A DNA stretch of 62,000 bases, taken from Branchiostoma floridae (lineage: Eukaryota; Chordata; Leptocardii; Amphioxiformes; Branchiostomatidae). The notes below the pieces were generated by a model. The model worked only from the letters and a program-made list of their open reading frames with translations, had not been told where the DNA came from and ran no database searches. This document shows positions 1 to 10,670 of the stretch, one piece after another. The stretch spans positions 18,281,534-18,343,533 of the forward strand of contig NC_049982.1 in assembly GCF_000003815.2 (NCBI RefSeq), in the 5' to 3' direction. Numbering within the stretch: position 1 is the first letter of the stretch; each line of letters begins with the position of its first letter. The translations under genes were made by a program, and so were the position numbers.

Positions 1-800
1 ATCCGATACATTTTTACTGTAGCATTTTGAAAGTGTCAGGTCACATATGCATGTTTGGTGGTATCATGTTGTTAAAAAGGTCAGCCTAGGTCAGGGGCGT
101 AAAATCTACCAAGCCGCCGGACGGGGCATCGGGTTCTGTTGGGGGAAATTAGAGCGTCACATTGGGAAGTGCTATTCAACTATCATAGTTGAAAAATTTA
201 AGTACCTAATCTAGACGAAGATGTGCATATCGACTGAAATCCTGTCTGGGCTAAGTGTATGGCGTTGTATCCTTTCGCGGTTGTTTATTTTGGTATCTGT
301 CTATATTTGCTTTCGACTAAAGATAGTCGTCGGTCCCAGGGCAACAGGTCACGACCGCCTTTCCCAGAGTTGCTTGAGGAAAAGAGGCTCGTAAAGGGGT
401 TTTCTCCATGATGGTCTGTAGTTTCTTTAAGTTTTTACATTTGTGCAGGCTCTAGCTTCATTCTGTCAAAAATGATAGCTTTTCTTCGAGAAAGCATGTA
501 TACAATATAGAGGAAAATGTAGTAATGTTTTGTTTGTCAAGGAAGCGAGTAACGCAAAAGCGAATTTTAGCATTCTCAAAGAAAACTGCAGCTATGCCGT
601 AACATGCTAACTTCAAATTAGTCAGGATTCTGTGGCCTACATGCCTTATATGTGTAAGGTTTGATCCACTCGCAGCGGAAAGGGCCTATACTCATTTCAA
701 TAAGTGTAGTGGGTTCTTTAACGTGGTTACTTCGAGGTGTGAATTTCCTCAAACACGAGGCCTCCATTTAACGTCCTACTAGAAGGACGTCCTTAACCTA
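1..800. other. No gene seen (left edge)
   Basis: No open reading frame with splice signals or recognisable protein similarity was found here. It lies 3' of the ankyrin gene (minus strand). Confidence 0.5.
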
Positions 801-852
801 AAACCTAGAGTAGGTACCAATTTTCACCTAAGTCGCGATCGTGTGAACACCC

Positions 853-913
853 TTTCTCTTTAACACGCAGGCACGCGAGCGCACGCACACACACACACAC
901 AGACAAACACACA

Positions 914-960
<47 letters not shown>

Positions 961-1160
961 AAACACAAACAAGCCTGTCCTTGGTGCTGAACAACTCACA
1001 CGCACAAACATGCATGTCCATGGTGCTGACCACCCTATTACACATACAAACATGCCTTATGTACAAGGTGCCATTTCTCTTTAACACGCAGGCGCGCACG
1101 CATACACAGACACAGACACACACACGCGCGCGCGTGCGCATACCTGTCCTTGGTACTGGG
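853..1160. repeat. CA-rich microsatellite inside a ~220-bp tandem duplication
   Basis: A (CA)n tract runs from about 881 to 970 and a CA/CG-rich tract from about 1090 to 1140. The 20-mer just left of each tract (starting TTTCTCTTTAACACG) occurs at 853-872 and again at 1074-1093. The motif CCTGTCCTTGGT follows each tract, at 974 and 1143. So a unit of roughly 170-220 bp is duplicated, and each copy carries its own dinucleotide array. The long low-complexity reading frames here are artefacts of the repeat. Confidence 0.85.
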
Positions 1161-1343
1161 CACATGAATGTGCCTGATGCTCAAAACCTTCTTACATACC
1201 AAAAAGTGATCAACTGAAGTCTGATCGATGAAGTCTGAGTACATTCAAGAATTATTCATGTTATCAAGATCTGATAACTTGAAAAGGTAACGTTACAGAG
1301 GGGGAATGAAGAGAAATACACATTTCCATTTAAACAAATATCA

Positions 1344-4064
1344 TTAGACAAACTGAAGGAAAGCCTTATGTGCTGAGGGGATGTTCAGCCTGTCTACTGC
1401 GTGTAGTCGTCCTTTCCCGAGACTGTTCCACACGACCAGCCGGCAGAGCTGGCACAGCGTCAGCGGGCTGGGACTCAGCAGTAGGGCCCTCGTAGCACTG
1501 TCTGATGGAGCCACATCCACGGGTTTCTTCCCCAGAGAGTCCACGGCATTCATGTCTGCCCCGGCTTCCAGGAGAAGTCTTGTAAGTTCAGCATGGTCGC
1601 CCCGAGCGGCAACATGGACTGGGGTTCCCCTCACGCCCCCGGTCCCGATGTTTGGGTTAGCCCCGGCCCGCATGAGCGACCTACACAGCCGCAGGAAGTC
1701 CTGAATAGATGCAAATAAAAGAAGAACATTGACATACCCGACTGAAGCACAGTGTATATACAGACAGTANNNNNNNNNNNNNNNNNNNNNNNNNNNNNNN
1801 NNNNNNNNNNNNNNNNNNNNNNNNNNNNNNNNNNNNNNNNNNNNNNNNNNNNNNNNNNNNNNNNNNNNNGTATGTTCACCGCTATCTCCGTTAAAAACAT
1901 ATTGCTAAACGATAACAGTGTACCAGCTTTATAGGTTGAGCCGCTTGTTGTCACAGCCGAACATACAAGACAACAGTGAAATGGCAAGGTAGCAAAATAG
2001 AGCTGGCAGGTAGTTTCCGTTCTAGCCATACCTCAGTTGAGATGCGGTAAGGATCGGCGTCCTTCATGGTTAACTCCTCCCCCGTGACGCAGTGGAGAGC
2101 AGACGCCATGTCAATCCCCATCTGATCAACGTTTGCGCCGTTTTCTGATAAAAGAATTGACACGCTGAGCCATCATCAAGCTACCGCACTTACCACAATA
2201 CCGCAAAGCATTCTGATACAATGTGTAACTTTCAGACATTCAATCCACGGCACTGAAAATACCGTCTATGGAATTGGAGCATTTTTCTTTGCTTATTCAA
2301 ATAATTACGGCATTTGCATAATTCATATCTGTCGATCTCCTTCTAATCAAATTTGATACCTGATTGAATTGCCCCATCATGGAACATGTTGGATTTATAG
2401 AATTTCTTCATTAATTATCAAAATTAGATAATTTTTGCAAAATTGTCATCTAAATATGCCAATCATCACTTTAGGGAGTCAAACGTACTAAAAAGACTGT
2501 ACAAAAACTACAGGTGGTCCATATATAACACGAGATATCAAAGTGGGCGGTTCTACTGCAGTACTGTGGAAAGCCGACAGGTGCCCAAAATCAATCATTT
2601 TCATCAGGCACACAGGTACTGCCTAAAATGTAACCTTCTTGACGATGAGGCATAAAAGAATAAAGAAGAAGCGGTCGAACCGATAAGGATTTCCTGACTT
2701 GTCACATGTCCCTTGGAGGCTGCTGAGAGAAGTGCGGAGTAGCGCCACCTGTCGGTTTTGTTGACATCTGCACCGTGGGACAGCAGCAAGTTGATAATGT
2801 TCGGCTGCCCTTCTTCCGCGGCTTGGATCAGCGCTGTCTGTGACACCGTGTGCCCAATGCCTTTCAAACGAGAAATTATAAGACATTATACATTTCCAGT
2901 GATATCAAGTAGCATATATCCCTGAAGATGGTGTCGAAAATTCGGTGGCCATGCTTCAATTAAAAGTGTATTATCTATATTGTGCATCACAGAGAATTAA
3001 AACACGAAGACAGAGCTCACCTGGTACATGATTGACATCTGCTCCAGCAGACAGTAGAAACTGGACGGTGTCTGCTTTGCTCCTTCTGCAGGCGACCAGC
3101 AGGGCCGTGCGGTGGTTCCAGCTGGCGTTAATGTCTACTCCTTTGTCTAGAAAAATACAAGCCAGCTTAACCTGAGTCAGGTTCAAGGGAAACGGACCAT
3201 TAAGTTGAATTACACCGAAAAATGCCGACAGAAGATCACTGAAATGTTACAATACATTACAGCTACAGAACATCCTGTATGATCCATATCCATCGATGTA
3301 ACCCCTTTTCTCAGTTACTATCTTTACATAGTCCTATCATTGAACGTAGGGTATGTTAAAGTTCCTAATACATTATGAAAAGTAATCATGATGCGCATGA
3401 TAAGTATTTTAATATACAAACATCACGTAAGCTATCCACATTATTAAAAAAATCATTACAACCCATCCACCTCTTTTCGTGTCATTCTCTTCAATACCTC
3501 AACAAAAATTGAGCCCTGCAGTCCCCATAAGGGACCCGTACCTACACTTCTTGAAGAGCAAACGACCACTCAAAAATCACGACCATGTCGTGTCGAAAAC
3601 ACGAGGTGTAAAAACGGAACTGCCGCGGCAGTTCCATAAGAAAGCCACTAGGAGGCCGATTATAGAACTTGACCGGGGGTTGAAATCATCTGTATTTGGT
3701 ACAAGATGAATAACACACTTTCGCAAAAACCTAGGCCAGCCCTTTACTTCATGACACTTTATGAGGAGGGCGCAAAGACGTTTGCCGACGCCTACCAAAC
3801 ATAAGAAGTATCATACGGATCCATCCCCAAGTTGCTGTCCACAGACAAAATATATAAACGGCGTCGAAAACATAACCTTCTTGGTGAACAATAACACCCA
3901 CATTATTGTAATTTGGTTGAGTAACGCAACCAACATAACTGACTCAGAAGAAATGTAAACAAAACTACTTGGCGAAAGTAGTGCCGACTCGTACCGAGAT
4001 ATCGTCGCACTGTCTGTGTGTCTCCATTCATGGCGGCCTGGACCATCTTCTTTGCGTCGTCCAT
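1344..4064 (-). CDS. Ankyrin-repeat protein with C-terminal SOCS box (ASB-like)
   Basis: Minus-strand gene. Proposed coding exons: 3995-4064 (ATG at 4064, starts MDDAKKMVQAAMNGD), 3021-3146, about 2683-2860 (3' end not settled), 2032-2144 and 1344-1700. Exons 1-2-3 join in phase 1 and read straight through ankyrin repeats (for example DKGVDINASWNHRTALLVAC, then LLSAGADVN, LLLSHGADVN, and LLLEAGADMNA in the last exon). The C-terminus has a BC-box match, TLCQLCRLVV, followed by LNIP in place of the usual Cul5-box LPLP and a final FLQFV. ASB proteins are known as substrate receptors of Elongin B/C-Cullin5 ubiquitin ligases; that role is inferred here from architecture only. A 100-N gap lies in the last intron, and an exon may be missing between 2683 and 2144. 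The closest ASB subtype is not clear. Confidence 0.7.
1770..1869. other. Assembly gap (100 N)
   Basis: One hundred Ns, a standard placeholder for a gap of unknown size. It falls in the last intron of the ankyrin/SOCS-box gene. Confidence 0.99.
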
Positions 4065-4145
4065 GCTGTACCGTGCGTGGAATATATACCAGTAGTTGCT
4101 GATCCTTTTAAGCCCTTGGGTCAGACTTGACGGTTGAGTTACCTT

Positions 4146-4156
4146 CTATATATAGG
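4146..4156 (-). promoter_or_regulatory. Possible TATA box of the ankyrin/SOCS-box gene
   Basis: CTATATATAGA lies about 85 bp upstream of the proposed ATG at 4064 on the minus strand. A CRE-like TGACGTAATG occurs about 75 bp further upstream (near 4220). Plausible core promoter, not proven. Confidence 0.35.
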
Positions 4157-4779
4157 AGTGACATCATTGTCCAGGTAACCACAGCATCTATTGGCTTGGC
4201 TAAGTAAACACGGGAACATTACGTCACAGTACGCGGTCCCGTTTACACAGACCGTTTACACATAACGTGAATGATTAAGCTCAAGCGGCAAGCAATTGCA
4301 AGTACAGCAAATGGGACAAACGAATATAGTCTCGGTTTCTCTCGCGATCAGCATGATAGAAGGGTAGCTGCAGGTCACACAATATGCAATCGGGTATGTG
4401 TATGTTCAGTTACATAATAATTTCATCAAGTCAAAGAAATATGGAAGGATCATGACACACTCGACACAGCAAACCATACCTTACCTTTTATGGAAGGTCA
4501 TAGGTTTCTAACTCATGACCTTTGGTCTTTACCTATGACATTTACAGAACGGCGTGTACACAGCGCCACTATGCGATCAAGCTTGGAAATACGCCTTTGG
4601 TCAAAATACTTGTGGTCATGAGATTCACGAGAGTCATTATTCTTTACTTAACAGTCTGGTACCGCCTTTCATGCTAGACGCCAGACACCAAACGTTTCTG
4701 TGAGATGTTACCAAGCTTTACTGTCATAAGAACGACATGGCGGACTGTTGTTGTTGTGGTTGCCGTATGGTTCTACTAT

Positions 4780-5173
4780 CTCTATATACCTTTCTCACGC
4801 GGCGGCCATGATAGATCTAAAACGAGTCCAATGAGGCAAACAAAAGACTGTCCATTATAATTAACAGTTCAACCAAAGATAGCCTGGCAATTAGGAAATA
4901 GACCAATAAGAGAATGTCTGTGTGTCCGTCAAATATTTGCATTATTATGTTTTTATTTTGCATCTCTTAAGGGACTATGGGATCAGTCTACGCTACTCTA
5001 AATTGCTATATCTTTCAGTTATAATATTTATTATTTGATCTTATATTGTGAAAATTTGTGTGGTTTGGGTGAAAACTAAATGGCAGCTGATTTTAGAAAT
5101 AAGTTTTGCCTGTTTGCCTCATTGACCTCGTCTTCGATCTGTCATGGCCGCCGCGTGAGAAAGGTGTATTGAG
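4780..5173. mobile_element. MITE-like element with ~60-bp terminal inverted repeats
   Basis: The sequence at 4780-4850 returns in inverted orientation at about 5104-5173. The shared core CTTTCTCACGCGGCGGCCAT is exact, followed by GATCT, a match around CGAG, and TGAGGCAAACA. The element is about 394 bp with no coding capacity, consistent with a non-autonomous DNA transposon or fold-back element. The ends are imperfect for about 12 bp outside the exact core, and no convincing target-site duplication could be fixed. Confidence 0.75.
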
Positions 5174-5446
5174 GTCTCAGACTTGAGTCAAAATCACAGA
5201 AAAACTCGTCAACATGTCTAGTTTATTTGAGTGATTGTTTCCCAAACCAACACTATCAGCAGAATACACAGCAAGTTTTTAGCATTCAGGAAAATTCGAC
5301 ACTTTTCAATCAGGACCAACACACAAACACACAACATGCTGGTCACTCAACCCATTTAGCGGACATATGTTTTATGCTTTTTTAAAGTTGCAATCGTATG
5401 ATACAATTCTTTTCAAAACTGGCTAAGCTGGCTTTTACGTTATATT

Positions 5447-7075
5447 TTACTTTGTCTTTTTGTCGCTAACGTTTTTGTTCGCATGCATTTTTATCTGCCT
5501 CCTTGCACTAAAGGTGACGGAATACCTCCTGATACTCTCGATCCACCAAAACGGCGTCATCCAAAACGTGGTGAGAACAAGTCCACCGTACACAAGGCAC
5601 AGCAGCGGGAGGGGCGTCACGCCCCAGATCCTGTGCCAGTTTCTATAGGTGTGGAACCACATGTAACATTCCACCATGTTGCGAAGGGAAAATGTGTGGA
5701 TGAGAATCAACTGGTTCCATTCCCAAGCCCGAGTGTCTCTCCTCCCGGCTTTGAGCAACATCCAGCTGATCCTGTCGAACGGCAGGATGATCTCCATGGT
5801 GAGCCCGGCCACGGTGAGGTGGTGCAGACGGTCGCACCACATGACCTGTGTGAGCAGGGCGGTGAGCCAGGTGTGGTGCAGGAACACGATGGGGTAGAAC
5901 GCGCGGCGTGTGAGGGACATCGTAGCGAGCTGTGGGAAGAAGCACTTACTACGGTTACTTACTCATCGTTATCATTTTAGTGATGTCAAATGCACGGTTT
6001 CATTTTTGGTCTGATGACAAGTGAACATACGAAGCTCATTACTTGCGTGACCACAACCCTACTGGTTACAGACATGTATGTACTGGGCCAACGTGTCTCG
6101 CCAAGGCATGGCTGGGATAAGGGACCCCCATTTCAGTACAAAGGACAGTACCCCGGACAGTACCCGCAGACGCAGAGTACTCGCAGACGCAGCGCCACTT
6201 TATGCAATATGGTCAAATTTCCAAACTGGTGCCCGGTCGGGCAGTTTGCAGGTGCAAAATGTATCATATAGAAGATTTATAAAAGCACACTAACCATAAA
6301 TCAGCCATTAACCTAATTTGTGTACATTTCTTGATGTACATTTTAATTTGACTCGATCAGCAGTGACTAACCTGCATCAGTTCGAAGATGGAGAAACCGA
6401 CTGAGAAGAGCACTGCGAAGCGTCCTGTGGGTGTGGTTGCCATGGCGATGTCCGTGTTGACGGAGTCGTCCCAAAAGATGGTCCATATTCCCACCACCGT
6501 GGAGACAGCACCGAAGAACATCCCCAAAATAGCCCTGATCCACCCTACCTGCGAATTACGTGTATAACGTATGGAATAAACCTAAAAAAATAGGTGATAT
6601 CCGGGCGATTCTGCGATGTTTGTCTCTTCATGTCATGTCAGCAGTTTTCTAAGTCTCATAATCTATTCCAGGAGATTTGCCGGTCGAATAGCCCATATGT
6701 ATCTTATAGTTTACTTCCTGTAGCTCACATGGGTAAACGTAACCAAGTATCTCCAATAAGCTAAGCCATGTGGTAACATACAGTAATCTATATGATTGAA
6801 AATTGTGAGATTTGCTGGTCCTATTTCTGTAGTTCAGATCGCACAAAAGCATATCCTCTAACGCCTACCTTATCACCGGCTGTACCCAGACGCCTGTACA
6901 CCTCCATCTGACTGGACACCAGGCGGGTCAGTACTTGCAGCACCAGGAACAAAAGGATGGTCCCTCCTATAACGGATGCCTGCACAGACGGCTGGGTGTA
7001 GTCTAACTCCTCCAGGGCCGGGTGGACGGCCTGCAGCAGTCCCATGGTGCCGACCTCCATATGAACGGGAATCAT
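5447..7075 (-). CDS. CLN8: CLN8, TLC-domain ER cargo receptor
   Basis: Three minus-strand coding exons, 6869-7075, 6372-6548 and 5447-5929, all phase 0 with GT/AG borders. They encode 288 residues, close to vertebrate CLN8 (about 286). Matches to CLN8 include an N-terminal LDY before the first membrane helix, SWMLLKAG, NQLILIHTFSLRN followed by YMW, and a late hydrophobic segment before PFWW. About six or seven hydrophobic helices are visible, as expected for a TLC (TRAM-LAG1-CLN8) protein. The C-terminus ends KKTK, a canonical KKXX COPI retrieval signal, as in CLN8. CLN8 is known to cycle between ER and Golgi and to export lysosomal enzymes from the ER. A possible poly(A) signal (AATAAA on the minus strand) is at 5222-5227. 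An upstream non-coding exon cannot be excluded. Confidence 0.88.
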
Positions 7076-9560
7076 GACGTTAGGAGCATTAAACGTCTCG
7101 GTGTCACGACGCCGGGATGACAGGCATATACATGTAGTTATGAATTACAGTAACTTTCAGACAGAAATAGATAATTAAACTAGTAAGTTTAAGTCTATCT
7201 TCTTATACAACTGATCATACACGTAAAAGAGTCATGTCAATAATCACTCGACGAACCAAACATTCATTTTCCTTTTGTCTACAATGCGAAGAAAATGTTT
7301 AAATGATTTAGATTTTCTTTGCCTTTTTTTCCAATAGAATTTTTGCCCAAATACGACTGGTAATACTATAGTCACACGGCCGCGGTATCAACATATTTTA
7401 GTACAATTTCCTACCGGTATCTTGCTCTGCAAATTATTAACGATTGCCTTTGTTTGCGCAAGGGTCGAATACTAGTACGTGTTCGCTGTTGGCCATTAGC
7501 GAAAATATACATACAGTGCTGAATACTGTTTTATTCCGTTGCAACTCCGTGCCGAAGTTTCGTCGTGGCTTAAAAGGATTTCCATATCACTTACACTGAA
7601 AATGGTACCACTTGTTCATCAAAGATATTGGAATAGTCGGTGCCGGTGGAGACATGTGTCAAATGTCTGACGTTGCCGTGACATGGTGGCTGTAAATTGA
7701 TATTTCGACCTTCATAAGCATGATTACCTACGACAAGAAGGTTTTATTTTTTATTTGTTTGTCTGTTTGTGTCTTTGCGGGTAGCATAACTAGTAATGAC
7801 TGTCGATGGATGCGAGTGATATTTGGTAGGTTGGCAGGGGTTGGTAGAAAAGGTCAAGCTCTATGATAGGCCTCCTCGCGGCTTTCTATGGTACTACTGT
7901 GGGAGTTCCTTTTTGGAAAAATCGTGTTCTGGTCTTGTTTGACATGCCCGTGCCTATCGACCAGACAACCTAACCACATGAACCATTACAGTAAACTCTC
8001 TTTACTTATTAACAAATCGGCTGAAATACAAAATAGATGCATACTCACTTGGACTCACCGTCCTTCGCAATTTGTTGTCTCCATATGCTGCTAAGTACAC
8101 GTTGGCATAGTACTGGTACTACATATAATTCAGACGTTTTGATTTGAGTCTGATAATCTGGATTGAGGTACAATGTAGTTGGTGCACTAGCACCTTTTGG
8201 TCCAAAATCTAACGGTGCTACGGGGGCAAAAGGTCAACATCGATCAGTGGGTCAAAGAGCGCTGGCGGCAATATCAACATTGATCATGTGCCTCCCTATC
8301 AATGTGGTTCAAAGTGCATATTCTCGTACAACTTTTTTCCATTCTTAGCGCAAAGTTTATCTAAAGATCCTCCGTCACACGTGCTTCTGTCCGGTGTCTT
8401 AACCATCGCTATAGGTTTACCCCGAAGCAAATCCCTTTAGTTTTGCCCATCATATGTACATATAATACATCACAGCAACAGCAGGAGATGCCGTGCATGA
8501 CCTTGAGGACAGATGAACAAAATTGGTCCCCTATTTCAAGGAAATATCTCAGGTTAGGTAGCGTATAGTTGTTGAGTTAGATCCTGAGCAACTATCAACT
8601 ATATATATGCGCCATATTCAATACTATTATCTTCAGCCAGGTGGCGCAGATACTACATAACGTCACATGTACCCATGGTCTGATGTACCCATGGTCAGAG
8701 TCTTGGTATACATATATGGGGTCAAATGATTAAAGAAGACAATATTGTCCATGAAAAATACGTGCAGACATATTATTCAACTTCCTTCTAAAAAAATCGT
8801 TGCATCATAATGTAAGATTCCGGACTCCTACCGTTTTTCAGCTCAGGAAGAAACAATTTGTACGTACGAACTTAAAAACATGCTTAGCAGTAAAAAGGTC
8901 ACTGCCTTCAAACATTCGGCTGTGCATTTTATTTATCAGGAGTTGGTCCTCCTTCTGTTGGCACGCCTTTTGTTCGGCATTACTTTTAGACCTTTTTATC
9001 CTCAATCACTCGCCCTGTTTTCAGTGGAACCCATTATCCTCCCATGTAAATCATTGAAAACATTATCGTCCTGAATCTGGACAAGTACAGCCACATCAAA
9101 TATATCTCCTGATTTCTGCGATGGTGGTATATTGCACATTACCATTGTGTTTGTCATTTCTGTGGCCCACTACTGTCAGAAAGCTACTCGCGAATACGTA
9201 ACTGCACATCTGTCTATCTTCATATATTAAAACTATAACTTCGAATTTGTAGCTGAGTTTGATTTATGGTCAGTTGGTTAAATACATATAATCTTTCTTG
9301 ACTTTTCTTCATATCACTCCTAAGATTTCTGGGCTAATATGGCTACAATGAAGAGATAACTTTGACGTCTGGCAGATTCTAAGTTCGTTAAGACCCTGTA
9401 GACGGAAAAGGGATCACTTTACAATTACTTTTTTTCATTACTTTCTTTCTTGAATCATCACAAATATTTTACTAATCCATATAGACTCATTCCACAGAGA
9501 TCAGCTAATGGGGACCTGACTGCAAATTTTCTGTTACAAAAGGGACAAACAGGAAATGTA
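7076..9560. other. Intergenic, nothing recognised
   Basis: AT-rich DNA between CLN8 and the 3' end of the ETS gene. Several 60-85 codon frames exist on both strands, but none shows similarity, codon bias or splice context that would support a gene. Confidence 0.5.
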
Positions 9561-9571
9561 CATTTTTAACA

Positions 9572-9577
9572 TTTATT
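9572..9577 (-). terminator. Poly(A) signal of the ETS gene
   Basis: AATAAA on the minus strand about 1 kb downstream of the last stop codon. The intervening 9580-10573 is AT-rich and reads as 3' UTR. Confidence 0.5.
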
Positions 9578-10573
9578 GATATAAAACCATGATACATACA
9601 CCACTTTATATGTAGGCGTGATTAAAACATTTGCAATCATATTGATAGCACATTACACAATCATAAAGTCTTCATCCTATTAGCCTTACAATCCTGCATA
9701 TTGTTACCACTAAGATTACCTTTTAGATTAGCCATACATTTCTTAGTCATGTCAGTACTTGATAATATTGTTCAAAGTTAGAAATGTTGATAGATATGAC
9801 TGAAACAACAGATAATATAAAAAATACATATCTCTTAACTGTAGAATCAATCTTACACCTTTGAAAATGTTACAATACAATAGAATATAAGAATATATAC
9901 ATTATGTACATAGATCTTAGTTGAGTTATCAATGAATCCTGTATAAAAATCCTTCCAATGGGATGGTGTTTTTCTGAAGTAAAATGCCAGCAACACATGT
10001 ACACCCACTGATGCATTTGGCAGACAGAAAACCATCCAATCAACTTTATGACATCAATTGTTTAGAAATTTCACAATGTTTTGGGATACTTTGACAACAT
10101 CAACTAATGCTTAACTAAAGCCATTCCCACGAATACACACAGTTTTCATAATATATGATACTGTGTATTACTTGAATATGACATCTAGGACTTCTCAAAT
10201 TCTAGAAAAGTCACTGGTTCTGTGGCCATAACTTGACCAATCAAATATCAACCAAAATAATAATAAAATTGTTCCATTTTGCACACATTTTCTTAAAAAA
10301 AACTTATTTTTCAAACCTTTTACCAAACAAATACTTCGTCTACACAGTACTTAAAATAAAATTAAAACACACACCACATAATAACTTCTTTTAGAATAAA
10401 ATATAAACGTATACGACCAAATCTAGTGAACACTTGGTGCTTCACATTAAATTTTGCCAGGGAATGCCAAGCGGACTTTTTGCCATGGTTGTAACTTCAA
10501 CCATGGGCACGTTCTGGTAAGATCAACATCGCCGTAACTGCGGGATGTTTGCAGTTGCCATGGTAACACAGAG

Positions 10574-10670
10574 CTACTCGTTCTCCCTCCACCCCTTGGC
10601 CTCGGTTCCGAAGCGATAGACCAAGCGCTTGCCATCTACGCGCTCCAGGATGTGACGCTTGTAGTAATAC
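10574..10670 (-). CDS. ELF3: Alternative last exon A of the ETS gene
   Basis: Acceptor TGTGCTTCAG, then 97 nt coding [20 protein letters not shown] and [11 protein letters not shown], ending in TAG. It joins exon 8 in phase (AG|G = Arg). The wing sequence [15 protein letters not shown] is close to the consensus for ESE-type ETS domains. The long 3' UTR to 9572 follows it. Confidence 0.85.

Noticed and set aside
805-1244. Overlapping Cys/Val-rich and Thr/His-rich frames
   Set aside because: Products of the CA microsatellite read in several frames.
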